Of a stretch of DNA of 64,000 nt, positions 8,047 through 16,992 are shown piece by piece. Source of the stretch: Granulicoccus phenolivorans DSM 17626 = NBRC 107789 = JCM 15570 (GTDB taxonomy: Bacteria; Actinomycetota; Actinomycetes; Propionibacteriales; Propionibacteriaceae); NCBI RefSeq assembly GCF_000423085.1, contig NZ_AUHH01000001.1:124001-188000 (forward strand), given 5' to 3'. The position numbers were made by a program, and so were the translations under genes. Position 1 is the stretch's first letter; every line of letters begins with the position of its first letter. The notes under the pieces are model-generated. The model worked only from the letters and a program-made list of their open reading frames with translations, had not been told where the DNA came from and did no database searches.

Positions 8047-8772
8047 CTACTGCGCCGGTGTCGTGCGCCCGGCGTACGCCCGCGCCACCTCCGCATCGAC
8101 CAGGCGCCGCCAGGAGCCGACCAGATCGGGGTCGACGTACTCCCGGAAGGAGCCGTGCGGGCGGACCTGTTCGGCCAGGTGGAAGGCGGTGATCCGGGCC
8201 CGGGCCAGCCACGGCACGTGTTCGGGCAGCAGGCCGCCCCCGGCCATCGCCAGCGCGGCGATCCGCCGGTCGCTGCGGGCGAAGGCGATCAACTCATCCA
8301 GGCCGTACGCCAGGCCGCGCGGCGAGCCGGCCGATTGGACCTGGTCCAGGCCGGGGGCCGGCAGCAGGGTGGTCCACGCCAGCGCCGGATCCAGCACCGA
8401 GTCGAAGGCGCGATGGAAGGTCCAGGGCCAGTCGACCCCGGCCAGCAGGCCGGCCAGGACCTCGGTGTCGATCTCCTCGCGCCCGTTCAGGAAGCCCATC
8501 ACGATCCCGTCGGCGCCGGCGTCCAGATAGCTGGCGGCCAGGCCGCGCAGCCGGGCGAACTCGCCACCGTCGGTGGAGAATCCCTCGCGCAGCCGCAGCC
8601 GGACCCGGATCTCCAGGTCGACGGCATCGCGGACCTTCTCCACCAGTTCCGGATCCGGGGACATGCCGCCGAACTCCAGTGACCCGATCACCTCGACGCG
8701 GTCGGCCCCGCCCGCGGCCGCGCGTTGCGCGTCGGCTGGGGTCAGGACCAGCACCTCCACCAATCCGGTCAT
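8047..8772 (-). CDS. cutC: CutC family protein
   Basis: 241 aa TIM-barrel protein of the CutC family, once linked to copper homeostasis; the biochemical role is unsettled. Family segments seen are GADRVEVIGSLEFGGMSP near residues 22-40, the IRVRLRLREG strand, GADGIVMGFL, WTFHRAFD and QVQSAGSPRG. The ATG at 8772 lies 6 bases after CACACT, a near-match to the leaderless pattern of this window. A 13-bp hairpin just upstream separates it from the fumarylacetoacetase-family gene, so it probably has its own promoter and is followed by the Nudix gene. Confidence 0.85.
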   Translation of the reverse strand: MTGLVEVLVLTPADAQRAAAGGADRVEVIGSLEFGGMSPDPELVEKVRDAVDLEIRVRLRLREGFSTDGGEFARLRGLAASYLDAGADGIVMGFLNGREEIDTEVLAGLLAGVDWPWTFHRAFDSVLDPALAWTTLLPAPGLDQVQSAGSPRGLAYGLDELIAFARSDRRIAALAMAGGGLLPEHVPWLARARITAFHLAEQVRPHGSFREYVDPDLVGSWRRLVDAEVARAYAGRTTPAQ

Positions 8773-8778
8773 GGATCC

Positions 8779-8784
8779 AGTGTG
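8779..8784 (-). promoter_or_regulatory. Weak -10 box before cutC
   Basis: CACACT, 6 bases, ATG. It departs from TANNNT at the first base. Confidence 0.3.
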
Positions 8785-8785
8785 C

Positions 8786-8819
8786 CGCCGCCCCTGCCCG
8801 GTGCCCGGCAGGGGCGGCG
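8786..8819 (-). terminator. Hairpin between the FAH-family gene and cutC
   Basis: A 13-bp perfect stem (core GCCGCCCCTGCC with GGCAGGGGCGGC) and an 8-base loop, with no T-run. It is placed to end transcription of the FAH-family gene before cutC. Confidence 0.6.
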
Positions 8820-8839
8820 CAACACGCCGGGACGCGGGG

Positions 8840-9667
8840 TCAGCGGGTGCGGAAGGTGTTGCGCAGTACGCCGATCCGTTCGACCTCGACCTCGACCACG
8901 TCGCCGGGGTTGAGCAGCACCGGAGGCTTGCGACCGATCCCGACCCCGCCGGGGGTGCCGGAGGCGATCACGTCGCCGGGCAACAGGGTGACGGTATCGG
9001 TGATGTACTCGATGATCCGGGCCACGTCGTGGATCAGCAGGTCGGTGTTGGAGTCCTGCATCACCTCCCCGTTCACCCGGGTCTGCACCTGCAGGCCGGT
9101 GCCGCCGGCGGGCAGTTCGTCGGCGGTCACCAGTTCGGGGCCGAGGACGCCGGAGGCGTCGGCGTTCTTGCCCAGGGTGAACTGGGTGGTCTCGGTCTGC
9201 TTGCGCCGGGCCGACACGTCGTTGAACACGCTGTAGCCGAACACGTGGGCCAGCGCGTCCGCGCGGGTGGCGCCGAAGACGGAATCCTTGATGATGACCG
9301 CCATCTCGACCTCCCAGTCCAGGCCGTCCTCGTTCGGCGGCACCGGGATCACGGTCCCGTCCACCGACAGGGACTGGGCCCAGCGGCCGAAGATCATCGG
9401 GTACTCCGGCAGGTCCATGTCGGTGAGTTCCTTGGTCTCATCGGCGTGGGAGTGGTAGTTCACCCCGACGCAGAAGATCCGGGAGGTGTCGGGGACCACC
9501 GGCGCCTCGGTCAGTTCGGCGCGCTGCAGTTCGGCGCCCGGTCGGGGCTGCTCGCCGCGAGCCACGGCCTCGTAGTACGCCCGGATCTCGCCCAGATCGG
9601 TGACCCGGTCCCCCTCGACCTGCCCGATGTGGCGTACGCCCTCGTGTTCGAATCCGATCAGTCGCAC
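8840..9667 (-). CDS. Fumarylacetoacetate hydrolase family protein
   Basis: 275 aa. FAH-fold enzymes cleave or decarboxylate 2-oxo acids or fumarylpyruvate-like compounds with a divalent metal. Seen are IFCVGVNYHSHADE (64-77), the metal-binding E-x-E in DWEVEMAV (119 and 121), GYSVFNDVSARR and the C-terminal GDVIASGTPGGVG. The usual annotations are 2-hydroxyhepta-2,4-diene-1,7-dioate isomerase or acylpyruvase; sequence alone does not decide. GTG 9667 follows GGAGG; longer in-frame starts lack such a site. The GroEL terminator lies upstream. Confidence 0.88.
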   Translation of the reverse strand: MRLIGFEHEGVRHIGQVEGDRVTDLGEIRAYYEAVARGEQPRPGAELQRAELTEAPVVPDTSRIFCVGVNYHSHADETKELTDMDLPEYPMIFGRWAQSLSVDGTVIPVPPNEDGLDWEVEMAVIIKDSVFGATRADALAHVFGYSVFNDVSARRKQTETTQFTLGKNADASGVLGPELVTADELPAGGTGLQVQTRVNGEVMQDSNTDLLIHDVARIIEYITDTVTLLPGDVIASGTPGGVGIGRKPPVLLNPGDVVEVEVERIGVLRNTFRTR

Positions 9668-9795
9668 AGTAATCCTCCGTCCCGGCGATGTCCCCGATGA
9701 CACCGCTCACCCCGATCCTGCCAAATCGCGCCGGGTCGTCGCGACCGGGGCTTGCCGATCAGCGGAACGCCGCGAGCACCCGTCGGAACAGACAA

Positions 9796-9827
9796 AGGTG
9801 GGCAGCCCCCACGGGGACTGCCCACCT
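9796..9827 (-). terminator. groEL terminator
   Basis: Arms AGGTGGGCAG and CTGCCCACCT with inner C/G pairs. On the minus strand the stem is followed by a T-rich TTTGTCTGTT tail, as in intrinsic terminators. Confidence 0.75.
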
Positions 9828-9853
9828 GAGTGTGTCGGATCAACCGGCGGGGC

Positions 9854-11521
<1,668 letters not shown>

Positions 11522-11649
11522 CTAGGATTTGTTGTCTTGAGGCGTACGGGTCCGGCCGGACACCTGGTGGGTGCCCGGTGGGCGTACTCCGGTTGTTCGC
11601 CAAGACGATGCCCGCGACGGACGGCCACATGGGCCTCACCAACTTGACG

Positions 11650-11676
11650 GTGGCACTCTCACCGGGAGAGTGCTAA
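11650..11676. promoter_or_regulatory. CIRCE operator 1 (HrcA site)
   Basis: GTGGCACTC, 9 bases, GAGTGCTAA. The right arm is a perfect match to the CIRCE consensus and the left arm differs in two bases. Confidence 0.8.
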
Positions 11677-11683
11677 CTCATTT

Positions 11684-11710
11684 TTAGCACTCGCCCCAAG
11701 GGAGTGCAAA
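11684..11710. promoter_or_regulatory. CIRCE operator 2 with groEL promoter
   Basis: TTAGCACTC, 9 bases, GAGTGCAAA; the left arm is perfect and the right arm has one mismatch. On the minus strand TTGCAC (11707-11702) and TAAAAA, 17 bases apart, form a good sigma-70-type promoter that lies wholly inside this operator. The two operators are 7 bases apart. Confidence 0.85.
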
Positions 11711-11752
11711 CGTTTCGCGGGCTTGATTTCGCCCGACAGGAGACTATGACCG

Positions 11753-12157
11753 ATGGAATGGCGCCGGCGCTGGTACGCCAACTTCGTCAACCTGTCGACG
11801 CCGCTGGGGCTGCTGATCGCCGCCGCCGGCCGGGCCCGACTGCGGCCGGGGCCGCGCGGGCTGATCCTGGCCGAGGGGTACCGGTGGCGTTTTCCGGATG
11901 CGGTCGCCTTCACCGTCGGCAATGTGGTGCTCACCGGCTCCGATTTCGACCGGTTGCGCGTGGTGTTGCCCGAGGTGCTGGCGCACGAGGAGCGACACAG
12001 TACGCAGTGGGCCCGCTGGGTCGGGCTGCCGTTCCTGCCGGCCTATGGTGCCGCGCTGGCGTGGTCGTGGCTGCGCACCGGGGACCGGGCGGCGTACAAC
12101 CGGTTCGAGCAGGAGGCCGGCCTGGTCGCCGGAGGGTATCGACCCGCCGACGGTTAG
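11753..12157 (+). CDS. Small protein with HExxH motif
   Basis: 134 aa, family not recognised. Residues about 79-86 read AHEERHST, an HExxH motif typical of zinc peptidases, followed by the hydrophobic FLPAYGAALAWSWL and RAAYNRFEQEA, where a downstream Glu could be a third ligand. The N-terminus has a hydrophobic stretch near 16-26 (PLGLLIAAAGRA). SD GGAG precedes the ATG. It is divergent from groEL and shares the region with the two CIRCE sites, so heat-linked expression is possible. A peptidase role is inferred only from the motif. Confidence 0.6.
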   Translation: MEWRRRWYANFVNLSTPLGLLIAAAGRARLRPGPRGLILAEGYRWRFPDAVAFTVGNVVLTGSDFDRLRVVLPEVLAHEERHSTQWARWVGLPFLPAYGAALAWSWLRTGDRAAYNRFEQEAGLVAGGYRPADG

Positions 12158-12160
12158 GCT
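12155..12160 (+). promoter_or_regulatory. -10 box, leaderless promoter of the type VII-like cluster
   Basis: TAGGCT, 6 bases, GTG 12167. The TAG of this box is also the stop codon of the preceding gene. Confidence 0.5.
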
Positions 12161-12166
12161 CCCGCC

Positions 12167-12994
12167 GTGACTGCCGCCCCGCCGCCCTTTCCGCATCAGG
12201 CCCCCGGACCCAATGAGGCCGAGGCGTACCGGATGATCGCCGAGCTGTTGGCCCGGACCCGGGTGTGGGAGGAGCAGTCGGCGTACCTGACCGGAGCCCT
12301 GGCCGAGGCCGGTGGCACCGTGTCGAACCCCTGGGTCACCCTCACCATGCTCGGGGGGCGGATCCAGGAGTTGGAGTTCACCGACAAGGTGCCCGGGGCC
12401 AGCCCGGTCCGGGTGCGCGAGGCCGTCCGCGAGGCGTACGCCCGGGCGGCGGCGCTGGCCAATGACGCGGTGGCCGAGGCGACCGGGCGGGTGCTCGGGC
12501 CCGAGGCTGCTCGGGCGATCCGGGAGTCGGTCGCCCCCGAGATCCGCGAGGCCGCCGAGGACCTGCCGGCGCAGGATCCGCCGACCACCGGCTGGCCGGC
12601 CGCCGAGGTCGGGCAGGCGGATCTGGATCGGCTGGACGCGCTGCTGGACAGCATCGACACCGAGGCACTGATCGCCGCGACCGATCCCCGCGACTACCTG
12701 GCCGACCTGGGCTACCACGAGGTCCCGCACGCCGCCTCGGCGGACTGGCAGGCCGATCTGGACCGGGAGGTGGCCGCGATCACCGCGAACGCCGAGGGGC
12801 TGGCCGAACGGCTGGGCGCGATCCGGGTCGAGCGGGTCGCCTCCACCTGTGCGGTGACGGTCAACGGGCACGGCGCCCTGCTGGATTTTCGGCTGCGGCC
12901 GGCCGCGGCGTCCCGCTCGGCCGCCGAACTGACCGCGGAGTTCGCCGCGACCTACGAGCAGGCGCTGGCCGAGGCGAGCCAACAGGCGCACTGA
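12167..12994 (+). CDS. YbaB/EbfC-like protein of a WXG100 cluster
   Basis: 275 aa. Two regions look like YbaB-type folds: residues about 48-105 (NPWVTLTMLGGRIQELEF, then a helix RVREAVREAYARAAALANDA) and about 222-272 (CAVTVNGHGALLDFRLRP, then a helix AAELTAEFAATYEQALAEA). A helical linker joins them. YbaB-like proteins often accompany WXG100 proteins in Actinobacteria and may bind DNA or act as chaperones; this role is inferred. GTG 12167 fits the leaderless pattern. It is followed 88 bases later by the WXG100-like gene. Confidence 0.65.
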   Translation: MTAAPPPFPHQAPGPNEAEAYRMIAELLARTRVWEEQSAYLTGALAEAGGTVSNPWVTLTMLGGRIQELEFTDKVPGASPVRVREAVREAYARAAALANDAVAEATGRVLGPEAARAIRESVAPEIREAAEDLPAQDPPTTGWPAAEVGQADLDRLDALLDSIDTEALIAATDPRDYLADLGYHEVPHAASADWQADLDREVAAITANAEGLAERLGAIRVERVASTCAVTVNGHGALLDFRLRPAAASRSAAELTAEFAATYEQALAEASQQAH

Positions 12995-13082
12995 CCGGCA
13001 CTTTCCGGTTTGCCGCACACCCGGCCGGGCCCGCGGCGGGGTTACCGTTCCCCTGCCGATGCCGTACGCCGAGGAGGCGCAG

Positions 13083-13403
13083 ATGACCTTCACCCTTGAT
13101 CTGGATGAACTTCGCACCCACCAGGCGCGTCTGCAGGACATCACCGACCGCGCCGATCAGGTGACCCGGACCGCGCAGGAGCTGAGCCTGTCCGGGCTGA
13201 CCCTGTACGGGGTGTTCTGCAGCCCGATCGTGGTGCCCCCGCTGGCCTTCGCGTGTGCCGCCGACATGCGGGCCCTGGCCGCGATGGCCCAGGTCATGCA
13301 GCGGCGTACGCAGGCGATCAAGCAGGTCGGCGACGACTACGAAGCGACCGAGCAGGCCAACCGGGACGCCGCGAATCAGACGGGACAGATCGTTGAGTGT
13401 TGA
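13083..13403 (+). CDS. WXG100/ESX-like small secreted protein
   Basis: 106 aa, all-helical profile. The length and the opening FTLDLDELRTHQARLQDI match the type VII 'excretion target' family. Residues 86-90, YEATE, fit the YxxxD/E export signal after the second helix. The central stretch (40-60, TLYGVFCSPIVVPPLAFACA) replaces the usual WXG turn, so it is an atypical member. SD GAGGAGG lies 6 bases before ATG 13083. The large protein downstream overlaps its 3' end by 11 bases, which suggests a co-translated and perhaps co-secreted pair. Confidence 0.65.
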   Translation: MTFTLDLDELRTHQARLQDITDRADQVTRTAQELSLSGLTLYGVFCSPIVVPPLAFACAADMRALAAMAQVMQRRTQAIKQVGDDYEATEQANRDAANQTGQIVEC

Positions 13404-15258
13404 GCCCTTCGTGGTCGGCGGCGCCAACCTGAAGGTGCCGGTCGCCTATGACCTGGCGAACACCGTCCAGTGCTGGGGGGACGGCAATCTGCGCCTGAAC
13501 GACCTGACCAGTGTGGCCGACCTCGGGCTGAACTCGCTCGGCATGGTGGTCGACCCGCTGGGCACGATCATCAGCGCGGCCCTGGACTTCCTGAAGGACT
13601 GGTTGTTGGCCAATTGCAAGCCGTTCAGTGATGTCGTCGACGCCCTGCTCGGCAGCCCGGAGCAGATCTTCGCGCAGTCGCAGCAGTGGGCGCAGGTCGC
13701 GGCCGACTGTTCCACGCTGCGCCAGGATCACCGGATCACCTGTTCGGATCTGCAGAGCTGGACCGGGGCCGCCGGGGCCGGCTACCAGGAGGTGTGCGCG
13801 AACACCGATCCGGTCTTCGAGACCGCCCAGGGCGCGGCGACCCGGCTCAGCCAACTGGTGAACGCCACCGGCGCGCTGGTCGGGGCGATCCGGGAGTTCC
13901 TGTGGCAGTTGCTCAAGACGGTGCTCACCGAACTGATCAAGTGGGGCCTGGCGGCGCTGGCCGCCGCGATCCCGTCGGTCGGCGCCTCGATCGGGGCGTT
14001 CACCGCCTGGGCGGTCGGACGGTTCGCCTGGCTGGGGTCCAGGTTCGCCGGGACGCTGGCCAAGCTGCTCACCAAGTGCGGGGACATCGCGCGCAAGCTG
14101 GGCCTGTCCGGGAAGCTGTTCGACGACGCCGCCGCGGCGCTGCTGCGGGTGGCGGGCAGGCTCGGCACCACCGCCGCGCGCGCCCCCCGGACGCCGTTCG
14201 GGCACGGGACCCCGTTCACCGTGCCCAGGAAGAATGACGCGCAGATGCCGTTCAAGTGGAACGGCGATGACACCAAGCCGCTGATGGACGGGTACAAGAA
14301 GTACAAGGACGTCAACAAGCACCTCAAGAGCGCCGGCAAGGGGGTGGATCCCGCCCTGGATCAGCATGCGACCAACAACGGCATCATCGATGGGGCAGGT
14401 CCGACCCTGAGTCCGCTGCCGCCGCGACAGCAGCCGACCGAACCCTCGCAGCCGAGCCAGCCCACACAGCCGAGTCAGCCCACACAGCCGAGCCAGCCCA
14501 CGCAGCCGAGTCAGCCCTCGCAGCCGACCGAACCCAGTCAGCCGAGCCAGCCCAGTCAGCCGAGCCAGCCCAGCCAGCCCACACAGCCGACCGAACCAAC
14601 ACAGCCCAGCCAGCCCACACAGCCGACCGAACCAACACAGCCCAGTCAGCCCTCGCAGCCGACCGAGCCCACGCAGCCCAGCCAGCCGTCGCAGCCCACG
14701 CAGCCGACCGAACCCAGTCAGCCGACGCAGCCCTCGCAGCCCAGCCAGCCAACCGAGCCGAGTCAGCCCACGCAGCCGACCGAGCCCACCCAGCCCAGCG
14801 AGCCCACGCAGCCCAGCGACCCGGCTCCGCAGCCGCCGGCAATCACCTTGGACACCGATGGTCCCGGCGAGCAGGCTCCGCTGGAGATCCGTCCGGGGGC
14901 CGAGCCCGGCCTGCAGGTGAGGGTGGACCCCGACGGCGAGGGTGGGGCTCCCGCTCACGAGATCACCGTCACCACCGGCCCCGATCAGGTGACCCGGGTC
15001 TCGCTGGTGCTGGACCCGAGCGCGGGCACCGAGCCGATCTCGGTGGAGGTTCCCCCGCAGCCGGCCGGTGAACCGGCACCGACGGTACTGGTGGATGTCG
15101 ACGGAGAAGGCGGGCAGGCCCCGATGGAGTTCCGGGTGGAGCACAACGCCGACGGGTCGACCTCGATCACTGTCGACCCGGACGGAGCCGAGGGAGCCCA
15201 GGCGGAGATGACCTTCACCTGGGACGCCGAGGACGCACCTCCCCCGATGCGCCCCTGA
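13393..15258 (+). CDS. Large WXG-type protein with PSQ repeat and acidic repeat tail
   Basis: 621 aa. Residues 1-150 form a helical region with SWTGAAGAGY (WXG-like) near 119-128. Residues about 150-235 are hydrophobic or amphipathic (IREFLWQLLKTVLTELIKWGL and onward), and a basic segment follows. Residues 348-476 are 43 successive Pro-(Ser/Thr)-(Gln/Glu/Asp) triplets. The last 135 residues hold four related DxDG units (DTDGPGEQAP, DPDGEGGAPA, DVDGEGGQAP, DPDGAEGAQA). It looks like a type VII-exported protein with a rigid stalk; no toxin domain is recognised. TTG 13393 is chosen because it keeps the N-terminus and overlaps the upstream stop; GTG 13411 is the alternative. Confidence 0.6.
   Translation: MSVEPFVVGGANLKVPVAYDLANTVQCWGDGNLRLNDLTSVADLGLNSLGMVVDPLGTIISAALDFLKDWLLANCKPFSDVVDALLGSPEQIFAQSQQWAQVAADCSTLRQDHRITCSDLQSWTGAAGAGYQEVCANTDPVFETAQGAATRLSQLVNATGALVGAIREFLWQLLKTVLTELIKWGLAALAAAIPSVGASIGAFTAWAVGRFAWLGSRFAGTLAKLLTKCGDIARKLGLSGKLFDDAAAALLRVAGRLGTTAARAPRTPFGHGTPFTVPRKNDAQMPFKWNGDDTKPLMDGYKKYKDVNKHLKSAGKGVDPALDQHATNNGIIDGAGPTLSPLPPRQQPTEPSQPSQPTQPSQPTQPSQPTQPSQPSQPTEPSQPSQPSQPSQPSQPTQPTEPTQPSQPTQPTEPTQPSQPSQPTEPTQPSQPSQPTQPTEPSQPTQPSQPSQPTEPSQPTQPTEPTQPSEPTQPSDPAPQPPAITLDTDGPGEQAPLEIRPGAEPGLQVRVDPDGEGGAPAHEITVTTGPDQVTRVSLVLDPSAGTEPISVEVPPQPAGEPAPTVLVDVDGEGGQAPMEFRVEHNADGSTSITVDPDGAEGAQAEMTFTWDAEDAPPPMRP
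14434..14820 (+). repeat. 43-copy 9-base repeat coding Pro-Ser/Thr-Gln/Glu
   Basis: Uninterrupted nonamers of the form CCN-(AGY/ACN/TCG)-(CAG/GAR), 387 bases inside the large WXG-type gene. Codon variation between copies shows that it is not a very recent expansion, though blocks such as CAGCCGAGCCAGCCC recur exactly. Confidence 0.95.
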
Positions 15259-15286
15259 CCGCGGCCCCACCGACCCCCACCACGCA

Positions 15287-15318
15287 ACGAACCCGGGATG
15301 AGATCATCCCGGGTTCGT
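15287..15318. terminator. Bidirectional hairpin terminator
   Basis: Perfect 14-bp stem ACGAACCCGGGATG / CATCCCGGGTTCGT with AGAT loop, between convergent genes ending at 15258 (+) and 15338 (-). No T-tract is present. Confidence 0.8.
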
Positions 15319-15337
15319 CGGTGCAGCGGTCTGGTGG

Positions 15338-15637
15338 TCAGGGCTGGGACAGGTCGATCCCCAGCCGCTTGGCGGACCGGGCGCGCTGGCGGTTCGCGCG
15401 CATCCGGCGCAGGCGCTTGACCAGCAGCGGGTCGTGTTCGAGCGCCTCCTGGGTGTCCAGCAGCGCGTTGAGGATCTGGTAGTACCGCGTGGCAGACATG
15501 TCGAACTGCTCGCGGATCCCCTGTTCCTTCGCGCCGGCGTACTTCCACCACTGGCGCTCGAAGTCGAGAATGGCAGCGTCGCGCTCACTGAGCTCACGGC
15601 GTGGGGATCGGGATGCGGGGTCAGTCGCTGCGGACAT
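15338..15637 (-). CDS. DUF3263 family protein
   Basis: 99 aa. It matches the small actinobacterial DUF3263 family, helix-turn-helix-like proteins: ERDAAILDFERQWWKYAGAKEQGIREQFDMSATRYYQILNAL is the core (about 18-60), followed by a basic RLRRMRANRQRARSAKRLG tail. The core reads like a sigma-70 region 4 type HTH (KEQGIREQFDMSATRYYQ), so DNA binding is likely; targets are unknown. ATG 15637 lies 7 bases after TACACT. Family members are often encoded alone, as here. Confidence 0.85.
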   Translation of the reverse strand: MSAATDPASRSPRRELSERDAAILDFERQWWKYAGAKEQGIREQFDMSATRYYQILNALLDTQEALEHDPLLVKRLRRMRANRQRARSAKRLGIDLSQP

Positions 15638-15644
15638 GGCCCTG

Positions 15645-15650
15645 AGTGTA
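15645..15650 (-). promoter_or_regulatory. -10 box, leaderless promoter of the DUF3263 gene
   Basis: TACACT, 7 bases, ATG 15637. Confidence 0.5.
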
Positions 15651-15752
15651 TGGGACGAATCACAGCGATGTCATTCATCCTCGCGGCGTGTACGCACCCC
15701 GGGTTGAATCGCCGCGGCCGGGTCGGATATCCCGGTGGGCTGCCGGTCCCAC

Positions 15753-15758
15753 TAGCAT
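15753..15758 (+). promoter_or_regulatory. -10 box of manA
   Basis: TAGCAT about 38 bases before the ATG. The leader contains the SD AAGGAGG. Confidence 0.4.
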
Positions 15759-15795
15759 CGCTGAGCAGGGCGCGTCCGGGCGCCGAAGGAGGATC

Positions 15796-16971
15796 ATGTT
15801 CACCATCGTCGGCCAGGTGCAGCACTATCCCTGGGGATCCGCCGACGCGATCCCGGGGCTCCTCGAGGTTGCGGCCACCGGCGAACCGCATGCGGAGTAC
15901 TGGCTCGGCGCGCATCCCAAGGCGCCGGCGGCCACCGCGTTGGGCCCGGACCTGCGCCAGGTGATCGCCGAGACTCCCGCGCTGCTGGGTGCGGCCTCCC
16001 GGGCGGCGTTCGGGGACCGGTTGCCGTACTTGTTCAAACTCCTGTCGGCCGATCAGGCGCTGTCGATCCAGGCCCATCCCTCGCGGGCGCAGGCCCGCGC
16101 CGGATGGGCCCGGGAGGAAGCGGCCGGGCTCGCGGCCGACGACCCGACCCGGAACTATCGCGACGACTGGCCGAAGCCGGAACTGATCGTGGCCCTGACC
16201 CACTTCGAAGGGTTGTGCGGTTTCGCCGAACCGGCCCGGCTGCGCGATCACCTCGCCCGGTTGAATCTCCCGGCGCTGGCCGAGCTCGCCGCGCCGCTGG
16301 CCGAACCGGACGGGATCGCCACCGTATTCGGGGCTCTCCTGGCGCGCGGGGATGCCGCCCTGGTCGCCGCGGCGGTGGCCGCGGCTCGCCCGTACGCCGA
16401 TCCGGCCGGGGACGAGTTCGCCCGCTGGTGCGACACCGCGGTGCGGCTGGCCGCGGACTACCCGGGGGATCCCGGCGTACTGGCGGCGCTGCTGATGCAC
16501 CGCTTCACCCTCGAGCCCGGGCAGGCGCTGTTCCTGCCGGCCGGCAATCTGCATGCCTACCTGCGGGGCACCGGGGTGGAGGTGATGTCGAACTCCGACA
16601 ATGTGCTGCGCGGCGGCCTCACCGGCAAGCACGTCGACGTTGCCGAGTTGACCGCGGTGGTGGACTTCGCCCCAGGCTTCCCCGGGCCGGTGCCGACCCG
16701 CGAATCCGCGCCCGGCGTCCTGCTGTACGCCACCCCGGCCCCGGAGTTCCGGCTCTACCGACTCCACGATCCGCACACCGAGCTGCCCGGCGACGGCGCG
16801 GCCCGGATCGTGTACGTCCTGGACGGCGCGCTGACCCTGCGCGGGGACACCGAACTCCGGCTGACCCGCGGTGCGGCCTGCTTCGTTCCGGCCGCGGAAA
16901 AGGTCCGGGTCGAGGGTCGCGGGGAGGCCTTCGTCGCGACCCCCGGACTGGACCCGATCCGACCGAGCTGA
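15796..16971 (+). CDS. manA: Mannose-6-phosphate isomerase, class I
   Basis: 391 aa zinc enzyme that interconverts fructose-6-P and mannose-6-P and feeds GDP-mannose and envelope glycan synthesis. Cupin-type zinc ligands are in SIQAHP (Q92, H94); others are expected in KPEL and in FLPAGNLHAYL. The PMI signature region HAYLRGTGVEVMSNSDNVLRGGLTGKHVD is present. Length is normal for class I PMI. ATG 15796 is preceded by AAGGAGG at 5 bases. The stop codon lies in a hairpin shared with the convergent lysin gene. Confidence 0.93.
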   Translation: MFTIVGQVQHYPWGSADAIPGLLEVAATGEPHAEYWLGAHPKAPAATALGPDLRQVIAETPALLGAASRAAFGDRLPYLFKLLSADQALSIQAHPSRAQARAGWAREEAAGLAADDPTRNYRDDWPKPELIVALTHFEGLCGFAEPARLRDHLARLNLPALAELAAPLAEPDGIATVFGALLARGDAALVAAAVAAARPYADPAGDEFARWCDTAVRLAADYPGDPGVLAALLMHRFTLEPGQALFLPAGNLHAYLRGTGVEVMSNSDNVLRGGLTGKHVDVAELTAVVDFAPGFPGPVPTRESAPGVLLYATPAPEFRLYRLHDPHTELPGDGAARIVYVLDGALTLRGDTELRLTRGAACFVPAAEKVRVEGRGEAFVATPGLDPIRPS

Positions 16972-16992
16972 GGCGGCCGAGCCGCCGCTCAG
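16968..16992. terminator. Hairpin containing both stop codons of manA and the lysin gene
   Basis: Arms CTGAGGCGGC and GCCGCCGCTCAG around a CGA loop, with a small bulge. The manA TGA and the lysin TGA (TCA on +) lie in opposite arms. Confidence 0.55.

Noticed and set aside
14434-14820. Possible CRISPR or minisatellite array
   Set aside because: The nonamer repeat is in frame, codes Pro-Ser/Thr-Gln/Glu throughout and has no spacers.
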